15,532 bases of DNA from Competibacteraceae bacterium UBA2788 (GTDB lineage: Bacteria > Pseudomonadota > Gammaproteobacteria > Competibacterales > Competibacteraceae): contig DEHY01000164.1 in NCBI GenBank assembly GCA_002352185.1, positions 1 through 15,532 on the forward strand, written 5' to 3'. Every line of letters begins with the position of its first letter. The stretch's first letter is position 1. Below, piece after piece: positions 13,805 through 15,532 of this stretch. Below the pieces are notes generated by a model. That model searched no databases and was not told where the DNA came from. It worked only from the letters and a program-made list of their open reading frames with translations. The position numbers and the translations under genes are program-made.

Positions 13805-14989
13805 TTGAATTTCATATCTCATGGATTATTGAATCTGTCTGTTTGGGAACTGGCGCTGGCAATGTTGCTGATGACGCACATTACCATCGCTGCCGTCACG
13901 ATTTTCCTGCATCGCACGCAGGCGCATCGCGCCCTGGATTTGCACCCGGTGGTCAGCCATTTTTTCCGGTTCTGGCTATGGCTAACCACCGGAATGGTAA
14001 CCCGGCAGTGGGTCGCCATCCACCGAAAGCATCACGCCAAATGCGAGACTCCAGACGATCCGCACAGCCCACAGATCTTGGGAATCCGCAAGGTACTTTT
14101 GGAAGGGGCAGAGTTGTATCGTGTTGAGGCAAATAAGCCAGAGACGCTGGATCGCTATGGACATGGAACTCCCAACGATTGGCTGGAACATCATCTTTAT
14201 GCCAGTCATGATCGACTGGGCATGATGTTCCTGCTCTTTATCAATCTGGCGTTATTTGGCGTACCGGGGCTGACGATTTGGGCCATACAACTGATCTGGA
14301 TTCCTTTATGGGCCGCCGGAGTCATTAACGGTCTGGGTCACTATTGGGGTTATCGTAATTATGAGCCGCGAGACGCTTCCGCTAACCTTTCCCCGATAGG
14401 GCTGCTAATTGGCGGCGAAGAGCTGCACAATAATCATCATGCATTCCCCAGCTCCGCCAAACTGTCGAGTAAGTGGTGGGAATTCGATGTGGGCTGGCTG
14501 TATATCCGAACTCTGGAAATTCTACGCCTGGCGCATGTCAAGAAAATCGCGCCTGTACCCCAGCATCTACCAGATAAGGAGATTATTGATCTGGATACGC
14601 TGCGTGCGGTGATTCTAAATCGCTTTCATGTGATGGCTGATTTCAGTCGAGCAGTGGTGATACCTGTGCTGCGCGAGGAATTGCGGAAGGCGGATGATTC
14701 CAGGCGTCGGATGCTCAAGCGAACTCGATCCTTGCTGATCCGCGAGGATGTTCGTTTGGGCGCTGATGACCGTACCCGGTTAAGCCATGCGCTTGACATG
14801 AGCCAGAGCCTGCGGACTGTTTACGAATTTCGCTTGCGTTTGCAGGGCATCTGGAATCGCACAACCGCTAGCCATGAAAAGCTTGTAATCTCTTTGCAGG
14901 AATGGTGCGCACAAGCTGATGCCAGCGGCATTCAGTCGCTACGCGAGTTTTCCCAATCTCTGCGTGGTTATACGGTACATCCAGTCTGA
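13805..14989 (+). CDS. desA: Acyl-lipid delta-9 fatty acid desaturase, DesA type
   Basis: This 394-residue membrane di-iron desaturase introduces double bonds into acyl chains of existing phospholipids, an oxygen-dependent route to unsaturated fatty acids. The three histidine boxes are HRTQAH (36-41), HRKHH (73-77) and HNNHH (208-212). Hydrophobic pairs lie near 10-33, 52-65, 138-158 and 160-178. The soluble C-terminal region of about 150 residues and the ending SGIQSLREFSQSL match, from memory, the Pseudomonas aeruginosa DesA protein of equal length. The start is TTG at 13805, supported by AAGG seven bases upstream and by homology to the N-terminus; the first in-frame ATG (codon 20) would cut into the first membrane segment. 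A strong terminator follows. Confidence 0.92.
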   Translation: MNFISHGLLNLSVWELALAMLLMTHITIAAVTIFLHRTQAHRALDLHPVVSHFFRFWLWLTTGMVTRQWVAIHRKHHAKCETPDDPHSPQILGIRKVLLEGAELYRVEANKPETLDRYGHGTPNDWLEHHLYASHDRLGMMFLLFINLALFGVPGLTIWAIQLIWIPLWAAGVINGLGHYWGYRNYEPRDASANLSPIGLLIGGEELHNNHHAFPSSAKLSSKWWEFDVGWLYIRTLEILRLAHVKKIAPVPQHLPDKEIIDLDTLRAVILNRFHVMADFSRAVVIPVLREELRKADDSRRRMLKRTRSLLIREDVRLGADDRTRLSHALDMSQSLRTVYEFRLRLQGIWNRTTASHEKLVISLQEWCAQADASGIQSLREFSQSLRGYTVHPV

Positions 14990-14997
14990 CCGGAAAT

Positions 14998-15042
14998 ATC
15001 CATAAAAAAACCCGCCGAATGATGGCGGGTTTTTTTATGGAT
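14998..15042. terminator. Bidirectional rho-independent terminator between desA and rpmG
   Basis: A perfect 19-bp inverted repeat (14998-15016 and 15024-15042) surrounds a 7-nt loop (15017-15023). The GC core CCCGCC/GGCGGG is flanked by seven A on one side and seven T on the other, so it has a T-tract in both directions. It sits between the convergent ends of desA and rpmG and should end both transcripts. The arms extend beyond the T-tract by ATCCAT/ATGGAT. Confidence 0.95.
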
Positions 15043-15062
15043 GCCCAGCAAGGATCAGGTAT

Positions 15063-15218
15063 TCACTTAATCTTGGCTTCTTTATACATAACGTGCTTGC
15101 GAACGACCGGATCGAACTTTTTCATTTCCAGCTTTTCCGGTGTCGTTCGCTTATTCTTCGTTGTGGTGTAAAAATGCCCCGTACCTGCACTGGAAACCAG
15201 TTTGATTTTGTCGCGCAT
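15063..15218 (-). CDS. rpmG: 50S ribosomal protein L33
   Basis: This 51-residue protein begins [20 protein letters not shown], continues [20 protein letters not shown] and ends [11 protein letters not shown]. That is the canonical bacterial L33 of the large ribosomal subunit, in its cysteine-free (non-zinc) form. ATG 15218 has GAGGAG about nine bases upstream. It lies 12 bases after the rpmB stop; the rpmB-rpmG order is conserved in gammaproteobacteria. It ends just before the bidirectional terminator. Confidence 0.97.
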   Translation of the reverse strand: MRDKIKLVSSAGTGHFYTTTKNKRTTPEKLEMKKFDPVVRKHVMYKEAKIK

Positions 15219-15230
15219 GGCAATGACTCC

Positions 15231-15467
15231 TCAGAATTTTTCGCCCCGGGCACGTAGTTCGATGAGAACAACATCAATCCCTTTTTTATCAATGGCGCGC
15301 ATACCTTGGGAGGACACGCGCAGCTTCACAAATCGCTGCTCGCTTTCGATCCAGAACCGATGCGTGTGCAGGTTTGGGAGAAACCGGCGGCGGGTTTTAT
15401 TATTGGCGTGAGAGACATTATTTCCAGTGATCGGCCGCTTGCCCGTCACCTGACAGATTCTGGACAT
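15231..15467 (-). CDS. rpmB: 50S ribosomal protein L28
   Basis: This 78-residue large-subunit protein, starting [32 protein letters not shown], is the typical gammaproteobacterial L28 by length and sequence. It is the C-type without zinc-binding CxxC pairs (a single Cys5 near the start). ATG 15467 has GGAG about nine bases upstream; the frame extends five codons further to 15482, but that start is not needed. It is the first gene of the rpmBG operon, whose leader carries a hairpin at 15494-15523. Confidence 0.97.
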   Translation of the reverse strand: MSRICQVTGKRPITGNNVSHANNKTRRRFLPNLHTHRFWIESEQRFVKLRVSSQGMRAIDKKGIDVVLIELRARGEKF

Positions 15468-15493
15468 TGGATTTATCTCCAATCGGAAATGGC

Positions 15494-15523
15494 AACCCCC
15501 GCTCTTGTGAAAAAGCAGGGGTT
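15494..15523. promoter_or_regulatory. Leader hairpin upstream of rpmB
   Basis: AACCCCCGC (15494-15502) pairs with GCAGGGGTT (15515-15523), with one mismatched (wobble-capable in the minus-strand transcript) position and a 12-nt loop. It sits 27 bases upstream of the rpmB start. No T-tract follows on the minus strand, so it is either a leader structure of rpmBG, where ribosomal proteins are often autoregulated, or part of a terminator for a gene beyond the window edge. The window ends nine bases later. Confidence 0.5.
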
Positions 15524-15532
15524 AGTGATAAG

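Noticed and set aside
1..15532. CRISPR array, prophage, integrase, tRNA or rRNA genes
   Set aside because: No regularly spaced repeats, no phage or recombinase motifs and no cloverleaf or rRNA sequence were seen on either strand.

Overview
The window reads as ordinary chromosome of a GC-rich gammaproteobacterium. Supporting this are an MlaA lipoprotein beside an LpxL/HtrB-type lipid A acyltransferase, a DesA-type phospholipid desaturase close in sequence to the Pseudomonas enzyme, the 78-residue L28 and zinc-free 51-residue L33 ribosomal protein pair, and an FNR/ANR-type operator. I cannot name the species. No phage, integrase, CRISPR array, intact insertion sequence, tRNA or rRNA is visible.

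Left part (1-3187): an exported M16 zinc protease gene (minus strand) ends in a REP-like hairpin plus T-tract terminator. It is divergent from pncC-thpR (plus strand), an overlapping pair for a nicotinamide-nucleotide amidase and a 2H RNA phosphodiesterase. The 340-bp divergent region holds a perfect FNR-type palindrome and a short broken coding remnant. After thpR lies a 387-bp gap with a 5'-truncated, antisense coding remnant, an abrupt AT-rich island and a 9-bp stem-loop.

Middle (3188-8754): mlaA and an lpxL-type acyltransferase form a translationally coupled (ATGA) outer-membrane lipid operon on the minus strand. Divergent from it is a three-gene plus-strand cluster: a GAF/HD-GYP putative c-di-GMP phosphodiesterase with a degenerate GYP motif and a large insertion, a cyclic-nucleotide-binding-domain protein without a DNA-binding domain, and an unassigned exported protein with an internal duplication and a proline-rich tail. 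This cluster is the most plausible under-described system in the window.

Right part (8751-15532): a tightly packed minus-strand operon encodes a GldA-type ABC ATPase, a GldF-type permease, a GldG-type auxiliary protein, a DUF4340-type protein and mutM (formamidopyrimidine-DNA glycosylase). Divergent from it are psiE and desA on the plus strand. A perfect 19-bp inverted repeat then acts as a bidirectional terminator between desA and the minus-strand rpmB-rpmG ribosomal protein operon, which has a hairpin in its leader.
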